Assembly (NCBI RefSeq): GCF_001905665.1
Contig: NZ_LIVX01000013.1
Location: 1 to 64,000, forward strand
DNA from: Streptomyces sp. CB02261
Lineage (GTDB): Bacteria > Actinomycetota > Actinomycetes > Streptomycetales > Streptomycetaceae
Length of the DNA stretch: 64,000 bases
Direction: 5' to 3'
The notes beneath the pieces are model-generated. The model was not told where the DNA came from. It saw nothing but the letters and a program-made list of their open reading frames with translations, and did no database searches. The position numbers were made by a program, and so were the translations under genes. This document shows, in pieces, positions 53,956 to 62,597 of this stretch (position 1 is its first letter; each line of letters starts with the position of its first letter).

Positions 53956-55194
53956 TCAGATCGGCAGAGTGACACGCATCACGAGACCACCGCCTTCGCG
54001 GGGCTCCGCGATGATACGGCCGCCGTGGGCCCGGGCCACGGACCGCGCGATCGACAGGCCGAGGCCGACCCCCTTGTCGCTGCCGGTGCGCTCCTGCCGG
54101 AGCCGCCGGAACGGCTCGAACAGGTTGTCGATCTCGTACGCGGGGACCACGGGGCCCGTGTTCGAGACGACCAGGACCGCCTGACCGTGCTCGACCTCGG
54201 TGGTGACCTCCGCCCAGCCGCCCTCCGGCACGTTGTACCGGACGGCGTTCTGGAGCAGGTTCAGCGCGATCCGCTCCAGGAGGACGCCGTTGCCCTGGAC
54301 GACCGCCGGGGCACGCGTGCCCCGGATCTCGACGCCTCTGGCCTCGGCCTCCGCGTGCACCTGGTCCACGCCCCGCGACGCGACCTCGGCGAGGTCGACC
54401 GGTTTGCGCTCGATGATCTGGTTGTCGCTGCGGGCGAGCAGCAGCAGACCCTCGACGAGCTGTTCACTGCGCTCGTTGGTGGCGAGCAGGGTCTTGCCGA
54501 GCTGTTGGAGTTCGACCGGTGCCCCGGGGTCCGAGAGGTGGACCTCCAGGAGCGTGCGGTTGATCGCGAGCGGGGTCCGCAGCTCGTGCGAGGCGTTCGC
54601 GACGAACCGCTGCTGCGCGGTGAAGGCCCGCTCGAGGCGGTCCAGCATCTCGTCGAAGGTGTCGGCCAGCTCCTTGAGCTCGTCGTCCGGGCCGTCCAGC
54701 TCGATCCGCCGGGAGAGGTCGGAGCCGGCCACCTGCCGGGCGGTCCGGGTGATCCGGCCGAGCGGGGAGAGCACGCGCCCGGCCATGGCGTAGCCGAAGG
54801 CGAAGGCGATGATGCTCAGACCGAGCAGCGCGAAGAGCGAGCGGCGCAGCAGGTCGTCGAGGGCCAGGTCGCTCTGGTGCCGGAGGCAGAGGGTGACGGC
54901 GTCGTTCAGCTGGTCGCCGGTGGGCGACTCGGGCAGCCGGCACCAGGAGGTGGTGGGCTGGACCGTGCCGTTGACGACCTTGAAGGGCAGCTCCGAGGTG
55001 CTGTCGCTCAGGGCCTGGGCCGTGAAGAGGTAGATGATCGAGAGCAGCAGGATGCCCGCGATCAGGAACATCCCGCCGTACAGCAGCGTGAGCCGTATCC
55101 GGATGGTCGGGCGCAGCAGCGGCCGGACGGGGTCCCTGGGGTCCCAGGTCGGCTTCGGGGGCGCCTGGGGGTGGGGCGCGGAGGTGGGTGCCAT
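53956..55194 (-). CDS. cutS: Sensor histidine kinase CutS
   Basis: A 412-residue membrane kinase that partners CutR. Two helices (about 34-58 and 117-140) enclose an extracytoplasmic loop that has just two cysteines, Cys85 and Cys103, suited to a redox-sensitive disulfide. A HAMP-like linker follows. The kinase core has the phosphorylated His203 in VANASHELRTPLA, N box LNLLQNAVRYNVPEG, and GVGLGLSIARS. The start ATG lies four bases after the cutR stop. CutRS is known in Streptomyces as a negative regulator of antibiotic production and a secretion-stress system. The identification rests on its fit with CutR. Confidence 0.92.
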   Translation of the reverse strand: MAPTSAPHPQAPPKPTWDPRDPVRPLLRPTIRIRLTLLYGGMFLIAGILLLSIIYLFTAQALSDSTSELPFKVVNGTVQPTTSWCRLPESPTGDQLNDAVTLCLRHQSDLALDDLLRRSLFALLGLSIIAFAFGYAMAGRVLSPLGRITRTARQVAGSDLSRRIELDGPDDELKELADTFDEMLDRLERAFTAQQRFVANASHELRTPLAINRTLLEVHLSDPGAPVELQQLGKTLLATNERSEQLVEGLLLLARSDNQIIERKPVDLAEVASRGVDQVHAEAEARGVEIRGTRAPAVVQGNGVLLERIALNLLQNAVRYNVPEGGWAEVTTEVEHGQAVLVVSNTGPVVPAYEIDNLFEPFRRLRQERTGSDKGVGLGLSIARSVARAHGGRIIAEPREGGGLVMRVTLPI

Positions 55195-55198
55195 GAGC

Positions 55199-55852
55199 TC
55201 AGATCCGGTACCCGGAGCCGGGCACGGTGACGATGACGGCCGGCTCGCCGAGCTTGCGGCGCAGGGTCATCACGGTGACGCGTACGACGTTGGTGAACGG
55301 GTCGGTGTTCTCGTCCCAGGCCTTCTCCAGGAGCTGCTCGGCCGAGACGACGGCTCCCTCGCTGCGCATGAGCACCTCCAGGACGGCGAACTCCTTCGGC
55401 GCGAGCTGGACCTCCTTGCCCTCGCGGAAGACCTCGCGGCGGTTGGGGTCGAGCTTGATGCCGGCGCGCTCCAGGACGGGCGGGAGGGGCATGCTCGTCC
55501 GGCGTCCGAGGGCCCGCACGCGCGCGGTGAGCTCGGTGAAGGCGAAGGGCTTGGGCAGGTAGTCGTCCGCGCCGAGCTCCAGGCCCTCGACGCGGTCGCT
55601 GACGTCGCCGGACGCCGTGAGCATCAGGACGCGGGTGGGCATGCCCAGCTCCACGATCTTCCGGCAGACGTCGTCGCCGTGGACGAGGGGCAGGTCGCGG
55701 TCGAGGACGACGACGTCGTAGTCGTTGACCCCGACGCGCTCCAGGGCCGCGGCGCCGTCGTACACGACGTCGACGGCCATGGCCTCCCGGCGCAGTCCGG
55801 TGGCCACGGCATCGGCGAGCAGTTGCTCGTCCTCGACGACGAGTACGCGCAC
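55199..55852 (-). CDS. cutR: Response regulator CutR
   Basis: A 217-residue OmpR-family regulator. The receiver (about 1-112) has VVEDEQ, the phosphoacceptor Asp in VVVLDRDLPLVHG, LTAS and KPFAFTEL; the DNA-binding domain (about 130-217) ends VTVPGSGYRI. I chose the GTG at 55850-55852: GGAAGG lies nine bases before it, while the ATG at 55861 directly abuts that site, and the 217-residue length equals the described CutR. It is cotranscribed with cutS. The upstream spacer (55853-56221) should hold its promoter. Confidence 0.94.
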   Translation of the reverse strand: MRVLVVEDEQLLADAVATGLRREAMAVDVVYDGAAALERVGVNDYDVVVLDRDLPLVHGDDVCRKIVELGMPTRVLMLTASGDVSDRVEGLELGADDYLPKPFAFTELTARVRALGRRTSMPLPPVLERAGIKLDPNRREVFREGKEVQLAPKEFAVLEVLMRSEGAVVSAEQLLEKAWDENTDPFTNVVRVTVMTLRRKLGEPAVIVTVPGSGYRI

Positions 55853-56221
55853 GTCGTACATCCTTCCCGTTGAGCTGCGGTCCACGGTGGAACCGGCTGA
55901 GACCTGAGCACTGACTGTGCGTGTCCATCCTGCCCCGTACGCGCGTAAACCGGCTGTAAGGCGGCGGTGCGGTGCCCGGCACGGGCGGGTGGTGCGCGGG
56001 CGCGTGGAGCGGGCTCGCGGCGGGAAGCCGAGAATTCACCGGATTCACCGGCCAGTTGAGGTTTCCGTGAGGAAGCGGCTGGGGAGGACGTCTGCACACC
56101 CCGTGATCACGCCCTGTATGTGGCGCGCCACCTACCGCTCTCCGTTTCCGGGAGACCGCAGTGTGTGATCCACCCACCCTCGGCACACCCCCGTGCCACC
56201 GGACCCATGACGAGGGGGCGC
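55853..56221. other. Divergent spacer between cutR and a small gene
   Basis: It must contain the cutRS promoter (minus strand) and the promoter of the 56222 gene (plus strand). No gene or strong repeat is seen. Confidence 0.5.
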
Positions 56222-56398
56222 ATGATGGACGCTTTCACCGCGGGCCTGCTGCACCGCATCAGGACGACGCAGACGGACCTCACGCGGGCTCGTGAGACGG
56301 GCGACGACTACCTGGCGGATGTCGAGCAGGCGGAGCTCGACGACCTGCACCGGCTGGCCGCCGAGCACGGCGTGGAGGTCGCCCTGCCGGGTGTCTGA
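56222..56398 (+). CDS. Small conserved hypothetical protein
   Basis: A 58-residue protein, MMDAFTAGLLHRIRTT to HGVEVALPGV, that is rich in Leu, Ala, Asp and Glu and probably one or two helices (about 3-30 and 32-50). GAGGGGG lies at the proper distance before the ATG at 56222; the ATG at 56225 is equally possible. It is divergent from cutR and ends at a strong hairpin. The composition, clean ribosome site and terminator make it a real gene. Function is not known. Confidence 0.75.
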   Translation: MMDAFTAGLLHRIRTTQTDLTRARETGDDYLADVEQAELDDLHRLAAEHGVEVALPGV

Positions 56399-56485
56399 CC
56401 CGCACGGACCCGCTCGACCCGTCCGACCCGCTCCACCCCGCCCGACCCGACAGACCCGCCCGACCCGATGGACCCGCAGACGCGC

Positions 56486-56518
56486 AGGGCCCCGGCGCCT
56501 TCCCGGCGTCGGGGCCCT
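56486..56518. terminator. Bidirectional terminator before the inositol monophosphatase gene
   Basis: Bases 56486-56499 and 56505-56518 form a 14-bp stem with one G-T pair and the loop TTCCC. It lies between the convergent small gene and the inositol monophosphatase gene. Confidence 0.8.
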
Positions 56519-56536
56519 CGCGCGTCCGGTGACGCG

Positions 56537-57346
56537 CTAGTCGTGCCAGGCGCCGAGCTCCTCCAGGAGTTCCTGGAGCGGCGTGAAGAGCCCCGGAGAG
56601 GCCGCCAGGACGAGTTCACCGGACGCCGGCTGCCCGGGTCGGCCGCCGGTCAGCGCGCCCGCCTCGCGGGCGATCAGGGCGCCCGCCGCCAGGTCCCACG
56701 GGTTGAGCCCGCGCTCGTAGTACGCGTCGAGGCGGCCCGCGGCCACGTCGCAGAGGTCGATGGCGGCCGAACCGCCCCGGCGGATGTCACGGACGCGCGG
56801 GAGCACGCGCTGGACGATGTCCGCCTGGCGGGCGCGCCGGGTCTGCACGTAGGCGAAGCCCGTGCCGAGGAGGGCGTGGTCGAGGTCGGGCGAGGGGCGG
56901 GCGGCGAGGCGCCGGTCCCCCGCGTAGGCGCCGCCGCCGAGCACCGCGCGGTACGTCTCGCCGCGCATCGGGGCCTCGACGACGCCGACGACGGCCTCGC
57001 CGTCCCGTTCGGCGGCGATCGAGACCGCCCAGGTGGGGAGGCCGTAGAGGTAGTTCACGGTGCCGTCGAGCGGGTCGATCACCCAGCGGACCCCGCTGGT
57101 GCCGGGGCTGGAGGCGCCCTCCTCGCCGAGGAAGCCGTCCTGCGGGCGGTGCTCGGAGAGGAAGCCGGTGATGAGCTTCTCGGCGGCGATGTCCATCTCG
57201 GTGACCACGTCGATGGGGCTCGTCTTGGTCATCGCCACGGCGAGGTCGTCCGGCCTGCCGTCGCGCAGCAGCGCTCCGGCCCGCCGTGCGGCCTCCAGGG
57301 CGAGGTCGAGCAGTTCGGGGAGAAGCGGGTCGGTCACATCGGTCAC
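56537..57346 (-). CDS. Inositol monophosphatase family protein (SuhB-like)
   Basis: A 269-residue Mg-dependent phosphatase acting on inositol phosphates or related sugar phosphates. Motifs are visible in order: TEMDIAAEKL near 52, the metal site GEEGA near 75, the DPLDGTVNY signature near 90 with the paired acidic ligands, and NPWDLAAGALIAREAG near 215, with the third metal aspartate. The GTG at 57344-57346 starts the normal N-terminus. It precedes nothing convergent except a terminator and is 12 bases after hemH, so the two form an operon. Confidence 0.93.
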   Translation of the reverse strand: MTDVTDPLLPELLDLALEAARRAGALLRDGRPDDLAVAMTKTSPIDVVTEMDIAAEKLITGFLSEHRPQDGFLGEEGASSPGTSGVRWVIDPLDGTVNYLYGLPTWAVSIAAERDGEAVVGVVEAPMRGETYRAVLGGGAYAGDRRLAARPSPDLDHALLGTGFAYVQTRRARQADIVQRVLPRVRDIRRGGSAAIDLCDVAAGRLDAYYERGLNPWDLAAGALIAREAGALTGGRPGQPASGELVLAASPGLFTPLQELLEELGAWHD

Positions 57347-57358
57347 GGGGTCGTCTCC

Positions 57359-58486
57359 TCAGGCGTACGGGCTGTCGGCGCCGGCCGCGGCGGGCCGCTC
57401 GGCCCTGGCCGGGCAGCAGCCGATCGGGCACAGGTCGTGGGACGGCCCGAGCGCGCCCAGGGCGCACCGCTCGGCCCGGGTGCCGCGCTCGTGGGCGGCA
57501 CGCTCCAGGAGGAGTTCGCGGACGGCGGCGGCGAAGCGCGGGTCGGCGCCGACCGTCGCGGAGCGCCGGACGGGCAGTCCGAGTTCGGCGGCCTTGGCGG
57601 TGGCCTCGGTGTCGAGGTCGTAAAGGACCTCCATGTGGTCGGAGACGAAGCCGATCGGGACCATGACGGCCGCGGGCACCCCGGCGGCGTGCAGCGCCTC
57701 CAGGTGGTCGCAGATGTCCGGCTCCAGCCACGGGATGTGCGGGGCTCCGCTGCGGGACTGGTAGACGAGCTCCCAGGGGTGGTCGATCCCGGTCTCCTCG
57801 CGGACGGCGTCGGCGATCAGCCGTGCCACGTCGAGGTGCTGCCGGACGTAGGCCCCGCCCTCGCCGTGCTCGGTGACCGGTCCCGAGGTGTCGGCGGCGG
57901 AGTCGGGGATGGAGTGGGTGGTGAAGGCGAGGTGGGCGCCGTCCCGTACGGACGGGTCGAGCTCGGCGAGGGAGGCGAGGACGCCTTCGACCATGGGCTC
58001 GACGAAGCCGGGGTGGTTGAAGTAGTGCCGGAGCTTGTCGACCCTGGGCAGCGGGAGCCCCTCCGCCTCCAGGGTGGCGAGCGCGTCGGCGAGGTTCTCG
58101 CGGTACTGGCGGCAGCCGGAGTAGGAGGCGTACGCGCTGGTGGTGAGGACGGCGATATGGCGCCGGCCGTCGGTGATCATCTCGCGGAGGGTGTCGGTGA
58201 GGTACGGGGCCCAGTTCCGGTTGCCCCAGTGGACGGGCACCTGGAGGCCGGCGGCGGCGAAGTCCTTCCGCAGCGCGTCGAGGAGCGCGCGGTTCTGGTC
58301 GTTGATCGGGGAGACGCCGCCGAAGAGGAAGTAGTGCTGCCCCACTTCCTTGAGCCGTTCCTTCGGGATGCCACGGCCGCGGGTCACGTTCTCCAGGAAC
58401 GGGACCACGTCGTCCGGGCCCTCGGGGCCGCCGAACGAGAGCAGCAGCAGGGCGTCGTACGGGGCGGGATCGTGCTGATCGGACAT
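57359..58486 (-). CDS. hemH: Ferrochelatase (coproporphyrin ferrochelatase, CpfC/HemH)
   Basis: A 375-residue iron-inserting enzyme of haem synthesis, in actinobacteria acting on coproporphyrin III. It shows [21 protein letters not shown] at the start, the catalytic His in FTTHSIPDS near 185, the glutamate in [16 protein letters not shown], and [10 protein letters not shown]. The cysteines Cys in YSGCRQY and Cys-rich end CALG and LCPIGCC match the 2Fe-2S ligands of the mycobacterial enzyme. The ATG at 58484-58486 (MSDQHDP) was chosen. It is cotranscribed with the inositol phosphatase gene. Adjacent in the other direction is an MFS gene, 120 bases away. Confidence 0.95.
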   Translation of the reverse strand: MSDQHDPAPYDALLLLSFGGPEGPDDVVPFLENVTRGRGIPKERLKEVGQHYFLFGGVSPINDQNRALLDALRKDFAAAGLQVPVHWGNRNWAPYLTDTLREMITDGRRHIAVLTTSAYASYSGCRQYRENLADALATLEAEGLPLPRVDKLRHYFNHPGFVEPMVEGVLASLAELDPSVRDGAHLAFTTHSIPDSAADTSGPVTEHGEGGAYVRQHLDVARLIADAVREETGIDHPWELVYQSRSGAPHIPWLEPDICDHLEALHAAGVPAAVMVPIGFVSDHMEVLYDLDTEATAKAAELGLPVRRSATVGADPRFAAAVRELLLERAAHERGTRAERCALGALGPSHDLCPIGCCPARAERPAAAGADSPYA

Positions 58487-58594
58487 GGCACCGATCCTCC
58501 CACCCTCCCCTGACACCGAGCGGCACGGCCCGTCCGACGGTATTCGTCCGAAAAAGGGGGATGACCCATCGACTTCAACACCGTAGGCTTTAGC

Positions 58595-58609
58595 TATTAA
58601 TTACACGTG
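58595..58609 (+). promoter_or_regulatory. Likely leaderless -10 and start of the MFS transporter
   Basis: TATTAA (58595-58600) ends seven bases before the GTG at 58607-58609, exactly the spacing of a -10 to a transcript beginning at the start codon, and there is no ribosome site between. No good -35 is visible. Confidence 0.5.
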
Positions 58610-59926
58610 TTGAGTCACCGCGCGGAGCCAGCTCCGAAGCACGGAGATCCGGAGACCCTCTTGCCCAGTCCCTACCGCGCGATCTTCGAGGCGCCCGGCA
58701 CCACCTCGTTCTCGGTCGCCGGATTCCTCGGCCGGATGCCCCTGTCCATGATGGGCATCGGCATCGTGACCATGATCTCGCAGGTCACCGGCCGCTACGG
58801 GCTCGCCGGCGCGCTCTCGGCGACGCTCGCGATGTCCGCCGCCGTCCTCGGCCCCCTGGTCTCCCGCCTGGTCGACCGGCACGGCCAGCGCCGGGTGCTC
58901 CGCCCGGTCACCCTGGTCTCGCTCGTGGCGGCCACCGGGCTGCTGCTCTGCGTGCAGCAGCAGGCCCCGGACTGGACGCTGTTCGTCTTCACGGCGGTGA
59001 TCGGCTGCGTGCCGAGCGTCGGCGCCATGACCCGGGCCCGGTGGGCGGCGATCTACCGGGGCGAGGAGCGGCGCCTGCACACGGCGTACTCCTGGGAGTC
59101 GATCGTCGACGAGGTGTGCTTCATCTTCGGCCCGATCATCTCCATCGGTCTGTCGACGGCGTGGTTCCCCGAGGCCGGACCCCTGTTCGCAGGGTTGTTC
59201 CTGGCCGCCGGCGTCTTCTGGCTGACCTCGCAGCGCGCCACCGAGCCGGCCCCGCACCCGCAGCAGCGGGGCACCCGGGGCGTCTCCGCGCTGCGCTCCC
59301 CCGGCCTCCAGGTCCTGGCGCTCGCCTTCGTCGCCACCGGCGCCATCTTCGGCTCGGTGGACGTGGTGACGGTGGCCTTCGCCGAGGAGCGGGGGCACAA
59401 GGCCGCCGCGAGCCTCGTCCTGGCCGTCTACGCGCTGGGTTCCTGTCTGGCCGGCGCCGTGTTCGGTCTCCTGCACCTCAAGGGCGAGCCGTCCCGCCGC
59501 TGGCTCCTGGGCATCTGCGCGATGGCCGTGAGTATGATCCCCCTCCTACTGGCCGGGAACCTGCCGTTGCTGGCCGTGGCGCTCTTTGTCGCGGGCCTGT
59601 CCATCGCACCGACGATGGTGACCACCATGGCCCTCGTCGAAGCGCACGTACCGCGCACCAAGCTGACCGAGGGCATGACCTGGACGGGTACCGGGCTCGC
59701 GATCGGCGTGGCGCTCGGCTCTTCGGCCGCCGGCTGGGTGGTCGACGCGTCGGGGGCCGAGGCGGGGTACGTGGTGCCCGTCGTCTCGGGCGCGCTCGCG
59801 GTCGCGGTGGGCGTCCTCGGACACCGCCGGCTCCGCAGGCCGGCGCCGAACCGGGAGGGGCAGCGTGAGCGGGATGACGACAGCGGGGTCGGGGAGCGCC
59901 AGGACGGCGAACAGCCCGTGGCGTAA
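58607..59926 (+). CDS. Major facilitator superfamily transporter
   Basis: A 439-residue membrane protein with twelve predicted helices, from FLGRMPLSMMGIGIVTMI to the C-terminal APNREGQRE tail. The loop motif between helices 2 and 3 is seen as SRLVDRHGQRRVLRP (the usual G-x-x-x-D-R/K-x-G-R-R). A Ser/Gly-rich exporter-type helix 5 is not distinctive. The GTG at 58607 is used because of its leaderless promoter; a TTG at 58661 is the alternative. The 3' end overlaps the lactone-oxidase gene by 62 bases. Substrate unknown. Confidence 0.88.
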   Translation: MLSHRAEPAPKHGDPETLLPSPYRAIFEAPGTTSFSVAGFLGRMPLSMMGIGIVTMISQVTGRYGLAGALSATLAMSAAVLGPLVSRLVDRHGQRRVLRPVTLVSLVAATGLLLCVQQQAPDWTLFVFTAVIGCVPSVGAMTRARWAAIYRGEERRLHTAYSWESIVDEVCFIFGPIISIGLSTAWFPEAGPLFAGLFLAAGVFWLTSQRATEPAPHPQQRGTRGVSALRSPGLQVLALAFVATGAIFGSVDVVTVAFAEERGHKAAASLVLAVYALGSCLAGAVFGLLHLKGEPSRRWLLGICAMAVSMIPLLLAGNLPLLAVALFVAGLSIAPTMVTTMALVEAHVPRTKLTEGMTWTGTGLAIGVALGSSAAGWVVDASGAEAGYVVPVVSGALAVAVGVLGHRRLRRPAPNREGQRERDDDSGVGERQDGEQPVA

Positions 59927-61205
59927 CTGGGCGGGGAACGTCACCTCCCGGCCCGTACGGGAGGTGAGCCCGGCCTCGGCCGAGGAGCTCGCCGAGGCGG
60001 TGCGCCGCGCGGCCGAGGACGGGCTGCGGGTGAAGACGGTCGGCACCGGTCACTCGTTCACCTCGATCGCGGCCACCGACGGCGTCCTCATCCGGCCGGG
60101 TCTGCTGACCGGGATCCGGCGGATCGACCGCGAGGCGATGACCGTGACGGTCGAGTCGGGCACCTCGCTCAAGCGGCTCAACGTGGCGCTGGCCCGGGAA
60201 GGCCTGTCGCTCACGAACATGGGCGACATCATGGAGCAGACCGTCGCCGGCGCCACCTCCACGGGGACGCACGGCACCGGCCGTGACTCGGCCTCGATCG
60301 CCGCGCAGATCCGCGAGATCGAGCTGGTGACGGCGGACGGTCAGCTGCTGACCTGCTCGGAGAAGGAGAATCCGGAGGTCTTCGCGGCGGCCAGGATCGG
60401 GCTCGGCGCGCTCGGTGTCGTCACGGCGCTCACCTTCGCGGTGGAGCCGGTCTTCCTGCTCAACGCGCGCGAGGAGCCGATGAGCTTCGACCGGGTCACC
60501 TCGGAGTTCGACGCGCTGCACGCGGAGAACGAGCACTTCGAGTTCTACTGGTTCCCCCACACGGACAACTGCAACACCAAGCGCAACAACCGCAGCGCGG
60601 GCCCCGCCGCGCCTCCCGGCCGGGTCAGCGGCTGGGTCGAGGACGAGCTCCTCTCCAACGGGCTCTTCCAGGTGGCCTGCTCGCTGGGCCGCGCGGTGCC
60701 GCCGGCCATCCCCTCGATCGCCAAGATCTCCAGCAGGGCCCTGTCGGCCCGTACGTACACCGACATCCCGTACAAGGTGTTCACCTCGCCGCGCCGGGTG
60801 CGCTTCATGGAGATGGAGTACGCGCTTCCGCGGGAGGCGGCGGTCGCGGCGCTGCGCGAGCTCAAGGCGATGGTCGAACGCTCCCCGCTCAAGGTGAGCT
60901 TCCCGGTGGAGGTACGGACGGCCCCGGCGGACGACATCACCCTGTCCACGGCCTCGGGGCGGGAGACCGCGTACATCGCCGTCCACCTCTACAAGGGGAC
61001 GCCCCACCGCGCGTACTTCACGGCGGTGGAGCGGATCATGACGGCGCACGGCGGCCGTCCCCACTGGGGCAAGATCCACACGCGGGACGCCGCGTACTTC
61101 GCCGAGGCCTATCCGCGCTTCGCCGAGTTCACGGAGCTGCGCGACCGCCTGGACCCGGACCGGCTGTTCGCCAACGACTATCTGCGCCGGGTGCTGGGCG
61201 ACTGA
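59865..61205 (+). CDS. FAD-linked aldonolactone oxidase (D-arabinono-1,4-lactone oxidase family)
   Basis: A 446-residue flavoenzyme of the VAO family with a D-arabinono-1,4-lactone oxidase C-terminal domain, which makes an ascorbate-like reductone and H2O2 or passes electrons to another acceptor. The FAD domain shows VGTGHSFTSIA with the covalent-FAD histidine position, and TSTGTHGTGRDSASI. The C-terminal domain has EFYWFPHTDN, and PHWGKIHTRDAAYF with a catalytic-site Lys-His pair, followed by DRLFANDYLRRVLG. The GTG at 59865 has GGGAGGGG upstream and lies inside the MFS gene, so it is coupled to it. The real substrate may be another aldonolactone or alditol. Confidence 0.92.
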   Translation: MSGMTTAGSGSARTANSPWRNWAGNVTSRPVREVSPASAEELAEAVRRAAEDGLRVKTVGTGHSFTSIAATDGVLIRPGLLTGIRRIDREAMTVTVESGTSLKRLNVALAREGLSLTNMGDIMEQTVAGATSTGTHGTGRDSASIAAQIREIELVTADGQLLTCSEKENPEVFAAARIGLGALGVVTALTFAVEPVFLLNAREEPMSFDRVTSEFDALHAENEHFEFYWFPHTDNCNTKRNNRSAGPAAPPGRVSGWVEDELLSNGLFQVACSLGRAVPPAIPSIAKISSRALSARTYTDIPYKVFTSPRRVRFMEMEYALPREAAVAALRELKAMVERSPLKVSFPVEVRTAPADDITLSTASGRETAYIAVHLYKGTPHRAYFTAVERIMTAHGGRPHWGKIHTRDAAYFAEAYPRFAEFTELRDRLDPDRLFANDYLRRVLGD

Positions 61206-61208
61206 CGG

Positions 61209-62111
61209 TCACTCGGCTCCCTCGCCGTCCGTTCCCGCTCCGGTCCCCGGCGCGGCCGGGGTCGGTGTCGTGGGGGCCTCCGGCAGGCCGGTCCCGGTGG
61301 TGGGCTCCTGGGTCGGGACCGTCGGCTCCGTCGTCGGCTCCGACGGGGCGGGGGTGGCGGGGGTCGGCTCGACGCCGGTGGAACCGGAGGGGGTCGGCTC
61401 CGGGGAGGGGGTCGCGGTGCCGGTCTCTCCGGTGTCCTGCCCGCCGGGGGACGGGGTGCCGTCCGTCGACGGGCTCGGCGCGCCGCCCCCGGGCCGCCCG
61501 CCGTCCTCGGCCGACCCGGACGGAGCGGGCGTGGGGGTGCTGTCCTTCTCCGGCGTCCGCTGCCCCGTACTTCCGCCGCCGCGGACCACGGAGCCGAAGG
61601 TCGTGGTCCCCTGGGTCCCGCTGAAGTCCTGTCCGGAGACCAGCTCGTAGGCGGTGATGCCGCCCATGGTGACGCCGAAGACCAGGGCGGCGGCGATCGC
61701 CGGGCGCTTCCAGCCACGGACCCGCGTGCCGTGGGTCGTCGCCGTGCCGAACTCCCCGTCGTACGGGACAGGCGCCCGGACCGTGCCGAGCATCAGGGTG
61801 GAATCGTCCCGCCGGCCCGCGGGGACCGGCACCTGACGGGCCTTCGGCTTGGCGGCGGCGGTCGCGTCGCGCACCTGCTCACCGGTGCGCCGGAACAGGT
61901 GCTGGAAGAGCGGGCCGCCGCAGGTCGCGATGACACTGATCACACCGGCGCCCACGATCGTGCCGTACACACCGAGGGTGGAGGCGAGTTTGGCGGCGAT
62001 GACCGCGGCCACCGCGCTGCCCGAGACCTGAGCCACGCTCAGGTCGATCCTCCTCCTGCCGCCTTCCTTCTCCTCCGCTGCCTCAGCGTCGCCTTCCGGC
62101 CTGTGGCGCAT
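61209..62111 (-). CDS. Membrane protein with a long Pro/Thr/Ser-rich outer domain
   Basis: A 300-residue protein with a charged N-terminal domain (MRHRPEGDAEAAEEKEG, about 1-20), a first hydrophobic region (about 30-75, GVYGTIVGAGVISVIATC), a basic cytoplasmic part with PVPAGRRDDSTLMLGTVR and a further helix near 140-160 (AIAAALVFGVTMGGITAYEL). The remaining residues to the end are almost entirely Pro, Thr, Ser, Gly and Glu and would lie outside, as in cell-wall spanning tethers. The ATG at 62109-62111 follows AGGGG with six bases spacing; an earlier frame is open to 62237. Function unknown. It is convergent with the lactone-oxidase gene, with a three-base gap. Confidence 0.82.
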   Translation of the reverse strand: MRHRPEGDAEAAEEKEGGRRRIDLSVAQVSGSAVAAVIAAKLASTLGVYGTIVGAGVISVIATCGGPLFQHLFRRTGEQVRDATAAAKPKARQVPVPAGRRDDSTLMLGTVRAPVPYDGEFGTATTHGTRVRGWKRPAIAAALVFGVTMGGITAYELVSGQDFSGTQGTTTFGSVVRGGGSTGQRTPEKDSTPTPAPSGSAEDGGRPGGGAPSPSTDGTPSPGGQDTGETGTATPSPEPTPSGSTGVEPTPATPAPSEPTTEPTVPTQEPTTGTGLPEAPTTPTPAAPGTGAGTDGEGAE

Positions 62112-62597
62112 CTCCAACCCCTGACGGCTCTTCCGTTGCCCTTGCACCCAGAAGGGACAAATGGGCGAAGCGAAAAGTTCCGTTTCTGCTGTTTCTGTGA
62201 AGAGCGACACGTAAGAGGGAAGATCGCGGACACTCAACTCCCGTACCGCCCGAGAAGTTGGGCGGCGCGCCGGTCCACCCAGGTGGCCCGAATGGAGTAC
62301 ATTGACGAACCCTGGGTCCGGACGCCTTCACGGGTGCCCGGGATCAAGGGGAGGGGGCCGGACACGGCACTCGAACCGGCGACGCCGCGGCAGCGCACGG
62401 GAACCGACTGCACAGAGTGACCGCCTGTCACTCCGGGTAGCCAACAGGTCACCGTGTCATAACGGCGTTCCAGGGTCCACGCCCGACACGCCGGGCAACT
62501 CGGCAAGGTAGTGGCAGGCTGCACCCGGGCAGGCCACACTCGACTAGCGGAAGCAGCGACGCACGTGACGTCGGCAGGCACCACCCGGGAGGTCCCC
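62112..62597. other. Divergent spacer before sepH
   Basis: It should hold promoters for sepH (plus) and the membrane-protein gene (minus). The sequence near 62445-62470 (GGTCACCGTGTCATAAC) is AT-richer and a plausible sepH promoter. No gene or tRNA is supported. Confidence 0.5.

Noticed and set aside
62365-62410. tRNA-like T-arm
   Set aside because: The reverse strand has GGTTCGAGT, but the T stem does not pair and no acceptor stem or anticodon arm can be drawn.
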